A DNA stretch of 64,000 nucleotides from Sphingomonas sp. Y57 (GCF_001015195.1 NZ_LDES01000074.1:53959-117958); one strand, 5' to 3'; shown: positions 35,465 to 44,571, counted from the first letter of the stretch. Program-made: numbers and translations. The notes: a model not told the origin generated them from the sequence alone.

Positions 35465-36210
35465 GTGCGTTCAAGGATCATTTCTCGTCGCATGCCGCGA
35501 CCTATGCCGCCTATCGCCCGGCCTATCCGCCGGAACTGGCGGCGTGGCTCGGAAGTATAGCGCCCGCTACAAAAATCGCCCTCGATGTCGGCTGCGGATC
35601 GGGACAGCTCTCGCTGCAGCTGGCCAGGCATTTCGACGAGGTGATCGCGACCGACCCGAGCCCGCAACAGATCGCAAGCGCCACCCCGCATCCCAGGATC
35701 GACTATCGCGTCGCGCCCGCCGAGGCGAGCGGCCTGCCGGACGGGTCGGTCGACCTCGTCACCGCCGCCCAGGCGGCACACTGGTTCGACCTGCCCGCCT
35801 TTTTCGCCGAAACCGCGCGACTGCTGCGCACCGGCGGTGTTGTCGCGCTGATCAGCTATGCCGGCATGGAGTCCCAGGGAGAGATAGAGGCAATCGTCGA
35901 GCGCTTCCGGATCGAGACCCTGGCGGAACACTGGCCGCCCGAGCGCGCACTGGTTGAAAACGCGTATCGCGACATCCACCTCCCCTTCCCTGCGATCGAA
36001 GCGCCGGCCATTTCAATCGAGGTGCGCTGGCCGCTGGCCGCGCTGATCGGCTATCTCGACACCTGGTCGGCGGTACGCGCACTCGAACGCAGCATCGGCC
36101 GCGAGCCGTTCGATGCCGTCGCGGCAGACCTAAGCAGGGCCTGGGGCGATCCGGCGACGCCCCGGACGATCCGCTGGCCCCTGACCATCCTTGCTGGACG
36201 ACGTTCATGA
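35461..36210 (+). CDS. Class I SAM-dependent methyltransferase (type 11)
   Basis: A 249-residue methyltransferase starting at GTG 35461 inside the ubiG stop. Residues SAFKDHFSSHAATYAAYRPA and YPPELAAWLGSIAP are typical of the group close to Tmt1/Coq5-like enzymes. Motif I is IALDVGCGSGQLSLQLARHF, then VIATDPSPQQIASA, and motif IV region VDLVTAAQAAHWFDLPAFF (the AHWF pattern). The substrate is unknown. Its start is fixed by coupling, and its stop overlaps the NUDIX gene start by four bases. Confidence 0.87.
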   Translation: MSAFKDHFSSHAATYAAYRPAYPPELAAWLGSIAPATKIALDVGCGSGQLSLQLARHFDEVIATDPSPQQIASATPHPRIDYRVAPAEASGLPDGSVDLVTAAQAAHWFDLPAFFAETARLLRTGGVVALISYAGMESQGEIEAIVERFRIETLAEHWPPERALVENAYRDIHLPFPAIEAPAISIEVRWPLAALIGYLDTWSAVRALERSIGREPFDAVAADLSRAWGDPATPRTIRWPLTILAGRRS

Positions 36211-37010
36211 CCCGAGAGCTTCCGCCGGCCATTCCGGCCGCCACTGTCATCCTGTTACGCGACCGACCTGGCGCATCTCCCGAGATCCCTATGGTTGGTC
36301 GCGGGGCGCATCTCAGCTTCGCCGCCAGCCGAATGGTCTTTCCGGGTGGCAGGGTCGATCCCGACGACTATAGCTTTGCCCGCCGTCCGGGACTGCTGGT
36401 CGACGGTCCGGCAATCGAGCCCGACGACCTGGCCCACCGCATCACCGCGATACGCGAGACGATCGAAGAAATCGGGCTGGCGCCCGGCCTGATCGGTCTT
36501 GATGACGCCGACCGCCTGGCCGCGATTCGCGCCGCGCTGCACGGCGGCGACCCGCTGAGCGCTATCGTGGAACGGCACGGGCTGCGGATCGATCCGTACG
36601 GCATCCACCCCTTCGCCCGCTGGCGGCCCGACCATGAACTGTCGCGCCGGTTCGACACGCGCTTCTACATCGCGCGCGCGCCCGACCTCGGCGAGGCCCG
36701 CGCCGACGGCAGCGAGAGCAGTCACCTGATATGGGCCACGGCCGAGCAGCACCTGGCCAACAGGGCGCTGATCTTCCCGACGATCCGCAATCTCGAACGG
36801 ATCGCGCAGGCGGGGGATTTCGAAAGCGCCGTCGCGCTGGCGGGCCGCTATCCGATCGAGATGGTGACGCCGTGGATCGAAACCCGCGACGGACAGCATT
36901 TCCTCTGCATCCCCGACACGCTCGGCTATCCGGTGACCGCCGCCCCGTTAGCCGAGGTCGACCGGGATTCCGACCCCAACAAACCCTCGATCACTCTCAG
37001 TCCCGGATAA
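36207..37010 (+). CDS. NUDIX hydrolase, NUDT19/CoA-diphosphatase-like
   Basis: A 267-residue NUDIX protein. It begins PPAIPAATVILLRDRPG, then SFAASRMVFPGGRVDPDD gives the start of the Nudix fold. After an insertion of about 40 residues, ITAIRETIEEIGLAPG supplies the REXXEEXG catalytic core that binds Mg. The split Nudix box is typical of NUDT19/RP2-type proteins, which cleave CoA derivatives; the substrate here is not proven. It is coupled to the upstream methyltransferase by a 4-base overlap. The last 85 bases overlap the manA-type gene on the opposite strand. Confidence 0.85.
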   Translation: MTRELPPAIPAATVILLRDRPGASPEIPMVGRGAHLSFAASRMVFPGGRVDPDDYSFARRPGLLVDGPAIEPDDLAHRITAIRETIEEIGLAPGLIGLDDADRLAAIRAALHGGDPLSAIVERHGLRIDPYGIHPFARWRPDHELSRRFDTRFYIARAPDLGEARADGSESSHLIWATAEQHLANRALIFPTIRNLERIAQAGDFESAVALAGRYPIEMVTPWIETRDGQHFLCIPDTLGYPVTAAPLAEVDRDSDPNKPSITLSPG

Positions 37011-37810
37011 GCGACATAGAGGGTACTGCCGGGCGCGATCTCGATGGCGGCGGCCCCCTCAATGATCACGGTATCGCCCAGCCCGACTGCCTTGCCATCG
37101 ATCGAGGCGCTACCCTCGACGGGCATCACCCATATCGTCGCGCTGCCCGGCGCGACGACGAACCGCCCCGCCATCGCCCAACGCTCCAGCACGAACTTCC
37201 GCCGGTCGGCGAGGACAGTCCGACCAGGACTGAGTTCGCGCGGGGGCACGGGATCGGCAAACGGGCCGAAGTCCGACACTGCCATCGCTTCGTCGAGATG
37301 CAGTTCGCGGGCCGAACCATAATCATAGAAGCGGTAGGTGAGGTCGAGATTCTGCTGAACCTCGACGACGCGGAGTCCCTTGCCGATAGCGTGGATGGTG
37401 CCGGCCGGCGAGTAGATCACGTCGCCTGCGCGGACCGGCTTCCAGTCGAGCATGGCCTCGATCGAGCCGTCGAGCGCCGCGGCGCGAACCGAAGCTGCGT
37501 CCATCGGCTCGCGCAGGCCCAGGGCAATTGTCGAATCGGGCTCGGCCGACAGGATGATCCAAGCCTCGTCCTTGCCACGTGCGAACCCGCGCGCCTGCGC
37601 CGCGGCATCGTCCGGATGGACCTGAACCGACAGGCGTTCGCTGGTGAAGAGATATTTGACGAGCAGTTCGCGGGAACGGCCCGACGGGTCTTCATACCAA
37701 ATTTCCCCGACCGGCGGCCGGTCAGCCGGCTGCTCCGGGAAAAGCGGCGCCAGATCATGCCGCCCCCAAGGCTTTTCGACCCGATGGTTGGGCAGGATGG
37801 TAGCCGGCAA
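36926..37810 (-). CDS. Mannose-6-phosphate isomerase, type I (cupin)
   Basis: A 294-residue class I phosphomannose isomerase homologue, interconverting mannose-6-P and fructose-6-P. VEKPWGRHDLAPLF, GEIWYEDPSG, the zinc-ligand SVQVHPDDAAAQARG and YSPAGTIHAIGKGLRVVEVQ are the expected cupin motifs. The protein is shorter than the roughly 390-residue E. coli enzyme, as common in alphaproteobacteria. TTG 37810 is the best start: GGGAGG lies six bases upstream and the domain begins LPATILPNHRVEKPWG. It would supply GDP-mannose precursors, relevant to the polysaccharide locus. Its 3' end overlaps the NUDIX gene by 85 bases. Confidence 0.82.
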   Translation of the reverse strand: MPATILPNHRVEKPWGRHDLAPLFPEQPADRPPVGEIWYEDPSGRSRELLVKYLFTSERLSVQVHPDDAAAQARGFARGKDEAWIILSAEPDSTIALGLREPMDAASVRAAALDGSIEAMLDWKPVRAGDVIYSPAGTIHAIGKGLRVVEVQQNLDLTYRFYDYGSARELHLDEAMAVSDFGPFADPVPPRELSPGRTVLADRRKFVLERWAMAGRFVVAPGSATIWVMPVEGSASIDGKAVGLGDTVIIEGAAAIEIAPGSTLYVAYPGLRVIEGLLGSESRSTSANGAAVTG

Positions 37811-37989
37811 ATCACACCTCCCGATACATGGGACAAGCCAAGTCCAGAACCCATCGCCGGACCGAAGCGCGGGCGCTGCGCCGACGATGAGAATCAAGCT
37901 CTATATCCGATAAACGGGAGAAGGGTTCCGCGTGGATGTAAAATTCCGGCGGGACAGCCCTCAGGCCGCCCGCCGACAGCAGCGAACGA

Positions 37990-38538
37990 TCAATTCGGCA
38001 GCCGCGCCTCTACCTTGTCGACCCATTCCGGGTAAAAGGCCGGCTCCCGGTTCGACCAGCCGGGGGCGGTGGCCGCCGCCTCGCTGATCGACTGGAGGAG
38101 GGTGCGCCGCTTCTCCGGGTGGAGGTGCGGCAGCGCCGCCGCCGCACAGAAGGCTCCGGGAAGCCACGGCCGCACATGGGCGCCGATCAGCCGCTCATAG
38201 AGGAAGCGGTAGGCTCCGAAACTTGTCAGCCGGTCCTGCCCCAGGTCAAAAGCGGTAATGGTGATGAGCGGAGCCAGGAAAGGCTCGATCGCGTCGAGGC
38301 CGCTGTCGTCGGGGACGAGTTCCCGAATATGATCAAGACGGCTGTAGACGCGCGCCTGGGCCATGATGCTCGCGGACTCGACCACATCGCGCGACCAGCG
38401 CGCAAGCGCATCCTCCCGCCCCAGGCCGATGTCGAGCGATCGACGGATATAACGCTGTGTCGAAGCGGGGAAGCTGGCGAACTCCTTCATCTCCGCCAGG
38501 GTCATCGCGCCGTCCGCAGGTCTCATATGCGTGCCCAT
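37990..38538 (-). CDS. Conserved-type hypothetical protein, 182 residues
   Basis: I do not recognise a family. The 182-residue product has no signal peptide or clear membrane helix. It is predicted mostly helical, with MTLAEMKEFASFPASTQRYI near the N-terminus, a segment ITITAFDLGQDRLTSFGAY, and Trp/Pro-rich stretches (HVRPWLPGAFC, PGWSNREPAFYPEWVDKVEA) at the end. Coding character is supported by GC-rich third positions. ATG 38538 is one candidate; MTLAEM 11 codons later is another. A strong inverted repeat lies 36-59 bases upstream, suggesting its own regulation. It stands alone between the mannose isomerase gene and a stress-type gene. Confidence 0.65.
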   Translation of the reverse strand: MGTHMRPADGAMTLAEMKEFASFPASTQRYIRRSLDIGLGREDALARWSRDVVESASIMAQARVYSRLDHIRELVPDDSGLDAIEPFLAPLITITAFDLGQDRLTSFGAYRFLYERLIGAHVRPWLPGAFCAAAALPHLHPEKRRTLLQSISEAAATAPGWSNREPAFYPEWVDKVEARLPN

Positions 38539-38573
38539 ATCAAACCCCCTAACTGGAAGCCTGAAAGGGATAT

Positions 38574-38597
38574 GCGTCCATCATGGTTTATGGACGC
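38574..38597. promoter_or_regulatory. 8-bp inverted repeat upstream of the 182-residue protein gene
   Basis: GCGTCCAT (38574-38581) and ATGGACGC (38590-38597) form perfect arms around an 8-base spacer, 36 bases upstream of the gene start. The geometry suits a dimeric repressor or activator site. It could also fold as a leader hairpin. Confidence 0.4.
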
Positions 38598-38784
38598 TTA
38601 AGCCCTTGTAAGGCTTCTGTTCAGGATCGAATCATGTTCCCTGCTGCGGCGCAACGTGCAATCGCAGCAGACCGTCCGCAAATCGCAATATTCTGTGGAT
38701 AAAATCCGCGGCACGCTTGTCGAAACCGCAATAAAAGACACGCGCCGACGCTGTCGCGGCATACTAGAAGGTGCCGTGTGGCGC

Positions 38785-39036
38785 TTAATCCCTGCCGCGA
38801 CGGCGGGCCTTCTCGGCTTCCTCGTCGTAACCAGAGGACGGCGGCGGGTCCTTGCCCTTGCCAGGCTGCGTGTTGGAGGGCGCGTCAGACGTCGGGAAAC
38901 TTTCGTCGAGCGCAACGTCAAGCTTCGCGTCCTCGTCGCTCGGGTTGCGCGCGAGCTTACGGTCGTCGGTGGCATCATGCGCCGTCCGAATATGCGGCGT
39001 GCCACGTTTTTCGTCATCAAAAACACCCGTGGTCAT
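38785..39036 (-). CDS. Small acidic stress-type protein, 83 residues
   Basis: An 83-residue very hydrophilic protein (MTTGVFDDEKRGTPHIRTAH...). The motif LDVALDESFPTSDAPSNTQP matches the DESFPASDPP-type motif of short acidic proteins found in many alphaproteobacteria; their function is unknown. The C-terminus is Lys/Arg rich (EEAEKARRRGRD). No Cys, Trp or membrane segment is present, so it is likely disordered and cytoplasmic. A near-perfect EcfG promoter sits 33 bases upstream, so it is predicted to be induced by stationary phase, desiccation or osmotic stress. Confidence 0.8.
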   Translation of the reverse strand: MTTGVFDDEKRGTPHIRTAHDATDDRKLARNPSDEDAKLDVALDESFPTSDAPSNTQPGKGKDPPPSSGYDEEAEKARRRGRD

Positions 39037-39069
39037 AGCCTTGATCCTCTGCCAGTGTCGGGCTGATTC

Positions 39070-39094
39070 AACGTCCGATGGATATGGCTGTTCC
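39070..39094 (-). promoter_or_regulatory. EcfG (general stress sigma) promoter of the 83-residue gene
   Basis: On the minus strand GGAAC (39094-39090), 16 bases, then CGTT (39073-39070) matches GGAAC-N16-CGTT exactly. The -10 lies 33 bases before ATG 39036, a normal leader. It lies on the correct strand in gene-free DNA. Confidence 0.7.
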
Positions 39095-39204
39095 GGGCTG
39101 CCGCGAGCGGGGAGGAAGCTGAACTTTCGATGAACGGCATGGGCGCTCGACCAACGTCACGACCGCAGAGAGCATATTTACAACCTTGATCATATATAGG
39201 CGAG

Positions 39205-40959
39205 ATGACTTTGAACCATGATGGCCATCGCGGAACCGGGGTAAGCCCCCGCGTGGCCCTGCTGTCGATCGTCGCGTTCTGGCTGGTCTATTTCGCCATT
39301 GCGACGATCCGATCCTACATGATCGATTTCGGCCACCAGACCGAAATGCTGGCCGCGCGAGCTTTCGTCACGATCGGGTCGATGGCAGCGACCTATATCG
39401 TCTACCTGGCAATGCGGCCGCTGGCGGGCAAGTCGCTGGCGGTCAACGTGACGGCAGTGGCGCTGCTCGCGGCCCCCGCCGCTGTTGCCTACAGCTCGAT
39501 GAACTGGATGGCCTTCCGTCAGTTCGACAAGAAGGTCGAGGCCGAGAAGGCGCGCGAGGCCGCGTCGCGGAAGATCATCATCGACGACCGCAGCGTTGCC
39601 GCGGCGCGTGACCAGGCGCAGGCCGCTATCGCCGCCGCCCGCGACGCGATCCGCGAGGCGACCGAACAGGCCAGGGCCGCCGCGGAGGCCAAGGCGCAGG
39701 CTCAACGCGAAGCCGCCCAGCGCGAGGCAGAGGTCCAGCGCGAGCTCGAAAAGGCGCGAAGCGAGGCCAACCGCGACGCACGCGACGCTGCTCGCGAAGC
39801 AGAGCAAGCCCGCCGCGACGCCCAGCGTGAGGCTGACCGTGCACGGCGCGATGCCTATCGCAGCCAACGCGAGGCCTATGCCGAGGCGATGGCGGACTAT
39901 CAGGAAGGACTGCGCGAAGCCAGGCAGGCGGCAGAGGAAGCCCGCCGTCATGGCGTGAACATCGACATCGACAGCATCCTGGCGAGCGTTCCGCCCCCGC
40001 CGACGCCTCCCGCGCCGCCCGCCCCCGCAGCGCCCCCCCCGCCATCGCCGCCCGAGAAGGCAAAGGCCGCACCGTCACCAGCCCCCCGTGCGCCGGTCCG
40101 GATCGAGCTCCCGAAGCCGATCAACATTCCGTCCCCAGTGATCAGCGAGCCTACCCCCGGCACGGTCATGATTCAGGTCGGCCCCCCGACCGAGCCTTAT
40201 GATCGGAAGAAGGAGGTTGGCGTCGTCAGCCAGATCGCCGACCAGGCGCTCAACGGCTATTTCTTCTTCGCGGCATGGGGGGCGCTGTTCCTTGCCCTCA
40301 GCTATGCCGCCGCGGTGCGCTCGGCCGAGAGGGAAGCCGCCGGCTATCGCGCCGCCGCGCGCGACGCCGAACTGCGAGCGCTACGCTACCAGGTCAACCC
40401 GCACTTCCTGTTCAATACGCTCAACTCGCTATCCACGCTGATCCTGAAGGACCATCGCGACGAGGCGGAGAAGATGATCCTCAACCTGTCGACCTTCTTC
40501 CGGACCAGCCTGACCGCCGACCCGACCGAGGATGTCGTGTTGGCGGAGGAGATAAGGCTGCAGCGCCTCTATCTGGACATCGAGGCGATCCGCTTTCCTG
40601 ATCGCCTGATCGTCGACATCCGGGTTCCGCAGGAGCTGACGGACGCGCGCGTGCCTTGCCTGATCCTCCAGCCGCTGGTCGAGAACGCGATCAAATATGG
40701 CGTCTCGCGGGCGAAACGGCCGGTCACGCTGCGGATCAGCGCCCGCGAGGATTCGGAGGGGCTGGTGCTGAGCGTCGAGGACGATGGCGATCCGCTGGGA
40801 GAGGATGAGCAACTCCGTGGCACCGGCGTCGGCCTGAAAAACGTTGCCGACCGGTTGAAGGCGCGCTTCGGCAGCGATGCGGCATGCCGTTACGGGCCGC
40901 TCCCCAATGGTGGTTTTGGCGTGACGCTTTTCATGCCATTGATCAGGAATGACGCCTGA
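39205..40959 (+). CDS. LytS-type sensor histidine kinase with charged-helix and proline-rich insert
   Basis: A 584-residue membrane kinase with an N-terminal set of three helices (about 16-38, 51-71, 77-100). An extended Ala/Arg/Glu/Gln helix, probably a coiled coil, covers about 104-249. A proline-rich stretch follows (262-310, SVPPPPTPPAPPAPAAPPPP) and then a fourth helix (350-371). The LytS/His_kinase domain has YQVNPHFLFNTLNSLSTLIL with phosphoacceptor His400, then PLVENAIKYGVSRAKRP (N box) and GTGVGLKNVADRL. With three helices before it, the insert should face the periplasm, with kinase inside. It is coupled to the LytTR regulator gene by an 11-base overlap. The signal is unknown. Confidence 0.87.
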   Translation: MTLNHDGHRGTGVSPRVALLSIVAFWLVYFAIATIRSYMIDFGHQTEMLAARAFVTIGSMAATYIVYLAMRPLAGKSLAVNVTAVALLAAPAAVAYSSMNWMAFRQFDKKVEAEKAREAASRKIIIDDRSVAAARDQAQAAIAAARDAIREATEQARAAAEAKAQAQREAAQREAEVQRELEKARSEANRDARDAAREAEQARRDAQREADRARRDAYRSQREAYAEAMADYQEGLREARQAAEEARRHGVNIDIDSILASVPPPPTPPAPPAPAAPPPPSPPEKAKAAPSPAPRAPVRIELPKPINIPSPVISEPTPGTVMIQVGPPTEPYDRKKEVGVVSQIADQALNGYFFFAAWGALFLALSYAAAVRSAEREAAGYRAAARDAELRALRYQVNPHFLFNTLNSLSTLILKDHRDEAEKMILNLSTFFRTSLTADPTEDVVLAEEIRLQRLYLDIEAIRFPDRLIVDIRVPQELTDARVPCLILQPLVENAIKYGVSRAKRPVTLRISAREDSEGLVLSVEDDGDPLGEDEQLRGTGVGLKNVADRLKARFGSDAACRYGPLPNGGFGVTLFMPLIRNDA

Positions 40960-41686
40960 TTCACCGATAAGAACCCTTGTCGTCGATGATGAGCCGCTCG
41001 CTATCGAGCGTCTCCAGATCCTCTGCGCGCGCGAGCCGATGATCGACCTGGTCGGCACCGCCTCCGATGGAGAAGCCGCGCTGCGGCTGATCGAGGCGCT
41101 CCGGCCCGAAATGCTCCTGCTGGACATCGCCATGCCCGGACTGGACGGCATCGGGGTCGCCAAGGCGATCGAGAAGGCCGATCAGCGCCCGGCGATCATC
41201 TTCTGCACCGCCTTCGATCAATATGCCGTGACGGCCTTCGATCTGTCGGCGACGGACTATCTGCTGAAGCCGGTCGCGCAGGACCGGCTGGCGCGCGCCG
41301 TTTCCCGCGTCGTCGAGCGCCGACGTGAACCGGCAGACGAGCGGCCCGCATCCGAATATGCCCAGGAATTCTGGGTACCCCATCGGTCGGAGATGATCCG
41401 GGTGGCAGCGCAGGACATCGACCGGATCGAGGCCGAGCGCGACTATATGCGCCTGCATCTGGGCCAGCGCAGTTTCCTGCTGCACCAGACGATCACCGAA
41501 CTCGAGCGCCGGCTCGATCCGGCCTGCTTCATCCGGCTGCACCGCTCGACGATCGTCCGGCGCGACCGCATCGCCCGGCTGAGCCATGACGGCATGGGCG
41601 TCTGGCACGCGGTCCTGACCGATGAGGAACGCATCCGCATCGGCCGGACCTATCTGCCCGCCGCCCGCGCCCTCATGGGGCGCTGA
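40949..41686 (+). CDS. LytTR response regulator
   Basis: A 245-residue AlgR/LytR-type regulator. The receiver domain has VVDDEP at 11-16, phosphoacceptor Asp59 in LLLDIAMPGLDG, and Lys107 in YLLKPV. The C-terminal LytTR DNA-binding domain (about 143-243) contains DIDRIEAERDYMRLHLGQRS, FIRLHRSTIVRRDRI and the final basic strand ERIRIGRTYLPAAR. It overlaps the kinase gene by 11 bases and forms a standard two-gene signalling unit. It meets leuB tail to tail with 12 bases between. Confidence 0.94.
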   Translation: MTPDSPIRTLVVDDEPLAIERLQILCAREPMIDLVGTASDGEAALRLIEALRPEMLLLDIAMPGLDGIGVAKAIEKADQRPAIIFCTAFDQYAVTAFDLSATDYLLKPVAQDRLARAVSRVVERRREPADERPASEYAQEFWVPHRSEMIRVAAQDIDRIEAERDYMRLHLGQRSFLLHQTITELERRLDPACFIRLHRSTIVRRDRIARLSHDGMGVWHAVLTDEERIRIGRTYLPAARALMGR

Positions 41687-41698
41687 GCAGGCTTATGG

Positions 41699-42739
41699 CT
41701 ACAACGCGGCGAGGACCGCGTCGCCCATCTGGACCGTGGTAAGCGTGCCGCCAAGGTCCGGCGTCCGCGCTCCCTTTTCGAGCGCCGCGCCGACGGCCGC
41801 CTCGATCCGGTCGGCCTCGGCCGCGAGACCGAGCGAGTAGCGCAACATCATCGCCGCCGACAGGATTGTCGCGAGCGGATTTGCCTTGCCCTGTCCGGCG
41901 ATGTCCGGAGCCGAGCCGTGGATCGGCTCGTACAACCCCTTCTGGTTGGCGTCGAGCGAGGCCGAAGGCAGCATGCCGATCGATCCGGCGCACATCGACG
42001 CCTGGTCCGACAGGATGTCGCCGAACAGGTTGCCGGTGACGATGACGTCGAACTGACCGGGATTGCGCACCAGCTGCATCGCGGCGTTATCGACATACAT
42101 GTGGCTGAGCTCGATGTCGGGGAATTCGGCCGACACCTCGATCACCACGTCGCGCCAGAGCTGCGAGGTTTCCAGCACATTGGCCTTGTCGACCGAGCAG
42201 AGCTTGCCGCGCCGCGCGCGCGCCGTCTCGAAACCGACGCGGGCGATGCGGGCGACCTCGTCCTCGTTATAGGACATGATGTCATAGCCTTCGCGGCGGC
42301 CCGAGGCCGTCTTGCGCATGCCCTTCTCGCCGAAATAGACGTCGCCGTTGAGCTCGCGGATGATCACCATGTCGATCGCGCCGGCGACCTCGGGGCGCAG
42401 CGCGGAAGCGTCCGCCAGTTCCTTGAACAGCGTCGCCGGCCGAAGATTTGCGAACAGGCCCAGCTCCTTGCGGAGCCCGAGGATCGCCTGCTCGGGGCGC
42501 AGATGACGTTCGAGCCGGTCGCAATCGGGATCGCCGACCGCGCCGAACAGGATCGCCCGGGCGCGCTTCGCCAGGTCGAGCGTGGCGGGCGGCAGCGGAT
42601 GGCCCTCGGCCTTGTAGGCCGCCCCGCCGACCGGCGCGGTCTCGAAGACGAGCTTGTCGGTGACGCGGTCGAGCACGCGGACCGTCTCGGCGATGACTTC
42701 AGGACCGATGCCGTCCCCCGGCAGCAAGGCAATCAACAT
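41699..42739 (-). CDS. leuB: 3-isopropylmalate dehydrogenase
   Basis: A 346-residue NAD-dependent enzyme oxidising and decarboxylating 3-isopropylmalate in leucine synthesis. [14 protein letters not shown] lies at the N-terminus. [17 protein letters not shown] is the substrate-specific loop. [16 protein letters not shown], the Lys-containing [35 protein letters not shown] and [13 protein letters not shown], followed by [19 protein letters not shown], are all diagnostic of LeuB. leuC and leuD are not adjacent. It is downstream of recO, about 70 bases, on the same strand. Confidence 0.97.
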   Translation of the reverse strand: MLIALLPGDGIGPEVIAETVRVLDRVTDKLVFETAPVGGAAYKAEGHPLPPATLDLAKRARAILFGAVGDPDCDRLERHLRPEQAILGLRKELGLFANLRPATLFKELADASALRPEVAGAIDMVIIRELNGDVYFGEKGMRKTASGRREGYDIMSYNEDEVARIARVGFETARARRGKLCSVDKANVLETSQLWRDVVIEVSAEFPDIELSHMYVDNAAMQLVRNPGQFDVIVTGNLFGDILSDQASMCAGSIGMLPSASLDANQKGLYEPIHGSAPDIAGQGKANPLATILSAAMMLRYSLGLAAEADRIEAAVGAALEKGARTPDLGGTLTTVQMGDAVLAAL

Positions 42740-42809
42740 GGCGAACCTTTCTCATGCAATCGTCGCCCGCCAGTGCCCTGCCCCGCGCGCCCGCGCAATG
42801 CGTTTATCG

Positions 42810-43541
42810 TCAAGCCAGCCTTTCGATCCGGTCGACCAGCCGCCGGCGCGCGTCAAGCGCATCGGCCCGCCGATCGACGAGGATGTCGCGCGCCAGGAAA
42901 TGGCCGGTCAGCCGCATCCCGTCGACGATTTCGGACCAGTCGCTGTCCGCCGACGGATCGACCAGAAAGGCCGGCAGCGGCAGCAATCGCTCGGCATAAG
43001 GCTCCCCCGCCGCCCGCGACACCGCCCCGCCGCTCTTGGGGCTGACGAAAGCGAGGTCGTCGCGTGCGCCGGTCGCGGCGCAGGCGGACAGGTCGAGCGC
43101 ATAACCGAGGTCAGCCATCAGCATCAGCTCGTAGCGGACCGCCGCCGCCGCCCAGCCGCGCGCCGAGGGCGCATATTCGATCGCGGCCAGCACCGCTTCG
43201 AGCGCCTCGTAGAGCCGGCCATGCGGCTGCCCCTCGGCCAGCGCGGCGGCGGTGAGGCTCGTCAGCCAGTCGATCGCCGCCGCCGCCAGCGGCTCGGCGA
43301 GCAGGCCGGCCCGGCTGTGCGACAACTCGACCGTAAGGCCCGGAAGCTGCTCGGCGGTCCGCGCGCGGAATTCGGCCTCGACCAGATTGCCGGGTACCAG
43401 CACCGGCCGCAGCCGCCGCGACCGGCCACCGCGCACATAGCCGGCGAGCAGGCCATGGTCGGGAGTCAGCGCCCGGACGATGGCACCATGCTCCCCATGC
43501 GCACGCATAGCGCAGATGATGGCGGGGGTGCGGACCTGCAT
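42810..43541 (-). CDS. recO: DNA repair protein RecO
   Basis: A recombination mediator of about 243 residues that helps load RecA at RecFOR sites. The N-terminal OB-fold begins [20 protein letters not shown], with [22 protein letters not shown] and [20 protein letters not shown] typical of alphaproteobacterial RecO. The helical C-terminal half lacks the four-Cys zinc cluster of some homologues; only one Cys ([20 protein letters not shown]) remains. ATG 43541 is chosen over 43553 because the family begins there. It is upstream of leuB and downstream of the deacetylase-like gene. Confidence 0.9.
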   Translation of the reverse strand: MQVRTPAIICAMRAHGEHGAIVRALTPDHGLLAGYVRGGRSRRLRPVLVPGNLVEAEFRARTAEQLPGLTVELSHSRAGLLAEPLAAAAIDWLTSLTAAALAEGQPHGRLYEALEAVLAAIEYAPSARGWAAAAVRYELMLMADLGYALDLSACAATGARDDLAFVSPKSGGAVSRAAGEPYAERLLPLPAFLVDPSADSDWSEIVDGMRLTGHFLARDILVDRRADALDARRRLVDRIERLA

Positions 43542-43590
43542 GGCGGGGTTCAAGCGCGGATCGGCGCCGGGCGCAAGCGTTGCCAGGCCG

Positions 43591-44571
43591 TCAGGTGCCG
43601 CGCTCTTCGACCTTGTCGGACCAGAGCTGTTCGATCAGCCGGCCCATGCGGCGCAGCCCGGCGGGAGGGAGCGGCACCGAGGGCCGGCCGAGCGGCAGGT
43701 CGTCCAGCTCCGAGAAGAAGGCGGTGGGGAAGCGCTTCCGCTCCTTCGACAGGAAGGCGCAGAGCTCCTCGAAGCGTTTCACATGGATCTTGTTCGGTGC
43801 GGTGCCGGCCCGGTTGGCGAGCTCGCCGCTGCCGGTGACGATGGTGACGACCGGCTGCTGTTGTTCCGCGGCATGGACGATCGCGGCCTTGATCTCGCTG
43901 AGGGACAGCGCGCAGACCCGCAACGCGAGCGGGCCGCTGCTGCCGCTGATCACGGTCACCGGCAGCTCGATCACACCCTGATGCAGGACCGGTGCGATCT
44001 GTTCGCGCGGCAGGGAGAGCGCGCCGGGCCAGGGATGATGCTGGCCGTCATGGCTACTATCGAAGCGAAAGCCGAGATCGGCCAGCACGCGAAGGCTGTT
44101 ATCATCGGCAGCGTGATCGCCGGCGCGGAAGGCGACCGGGTCGGGCGCGCCCGCCGCCATCAAAAGGTCGCGAGCGCGGCGAATGAGGTCATGCTGAGCT
44201 TCGATATTGTGACCGGCGAGATACGCCCCCGCGTGGTCGCGCCCGCCGCATCCGCCTGCCCAGAGCGGCTGGAGATGGAGCTGCACCTCCTGCCCCGCTT
44301 CGAGGATCGGTTCCACCATTCGGCGGATCGGCTCGAGCCCGAAGGCGCAGGCCGGCATCGGATCGACGAAGAAGCAGGCCTTCAGCGCATATTGGGCGAG
44401 AATGCGAAGCTGGTAGCGAACACCGACGCCGGCCGCCTCATAGGACGGTCGATAAGCGTCCTCCCAGCGCGCGCCCTCCGGCCCCGGCGGCCAGGCCAGC
44501 GCGGTGTCGACGGTCAGCAGAACGCGCGTCTCGGGCTCCGCCGATGCGGGGGAGATCGGGTTCGGGGCCAT
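43591..44571 (-). CDS. NodB-like polysaccharide deacetylase-family protein
   Basis: A 326-residue carbohydrate-deacetylase-fold protein. The start [15 protein letters not shown] gives the motif-1 Asp; [12 protein letters not shown] gives the metal His region; [20 protein letters not shown] corresponds to motif 3 (usually RxP); [10 protein letters not shown] follows. Motifs deviate from canonical TFDDG/HSxxH, so the activity may be altered or the metal site different. No signal peptide, so it is apparently cytoplasmic. The start overlaps the uvrC stop by one base (TGATG), hence translationally coupled to uvrC, although no functional tie is obvious. Confidence 0.75.
   Translation of the reverse strand: MAPNPISPASAEPETRVLLTVDTALAWPPGPEGARWEDAYRPSYEAAGVGVRYQLRILAQYALKACFFVDPMPACAFGLEPIRRMVEPILEAGQEVQLHLQPLWAGGCGGRDHAGAYLAGHNIEAQHDLIRRARDLLMAAGAPDPVAFRAGDHAADDNSLRVLADLGFRFDSSHDGQHHPWPGALSLPREQIAPVLHQGVIELPVTVISGSSGPLALRVCALSLSEIKAAIVHAAEQQQPVVTIVTGSGELANRAGTAPNKIHVKRFEELCAFLSKERKRFPTAFFSELDDLPLGRPSVPLPPAGLRRMGRLIEQLWSDKVEERGT

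Noticed and set aside
38598..39026. A 142-codon minus-strand frame over the 83-residue gene
   Set aside because: The product is almost only Arg/Thr/Ser; the alternative frame has a known motif and an EcfG promoter.
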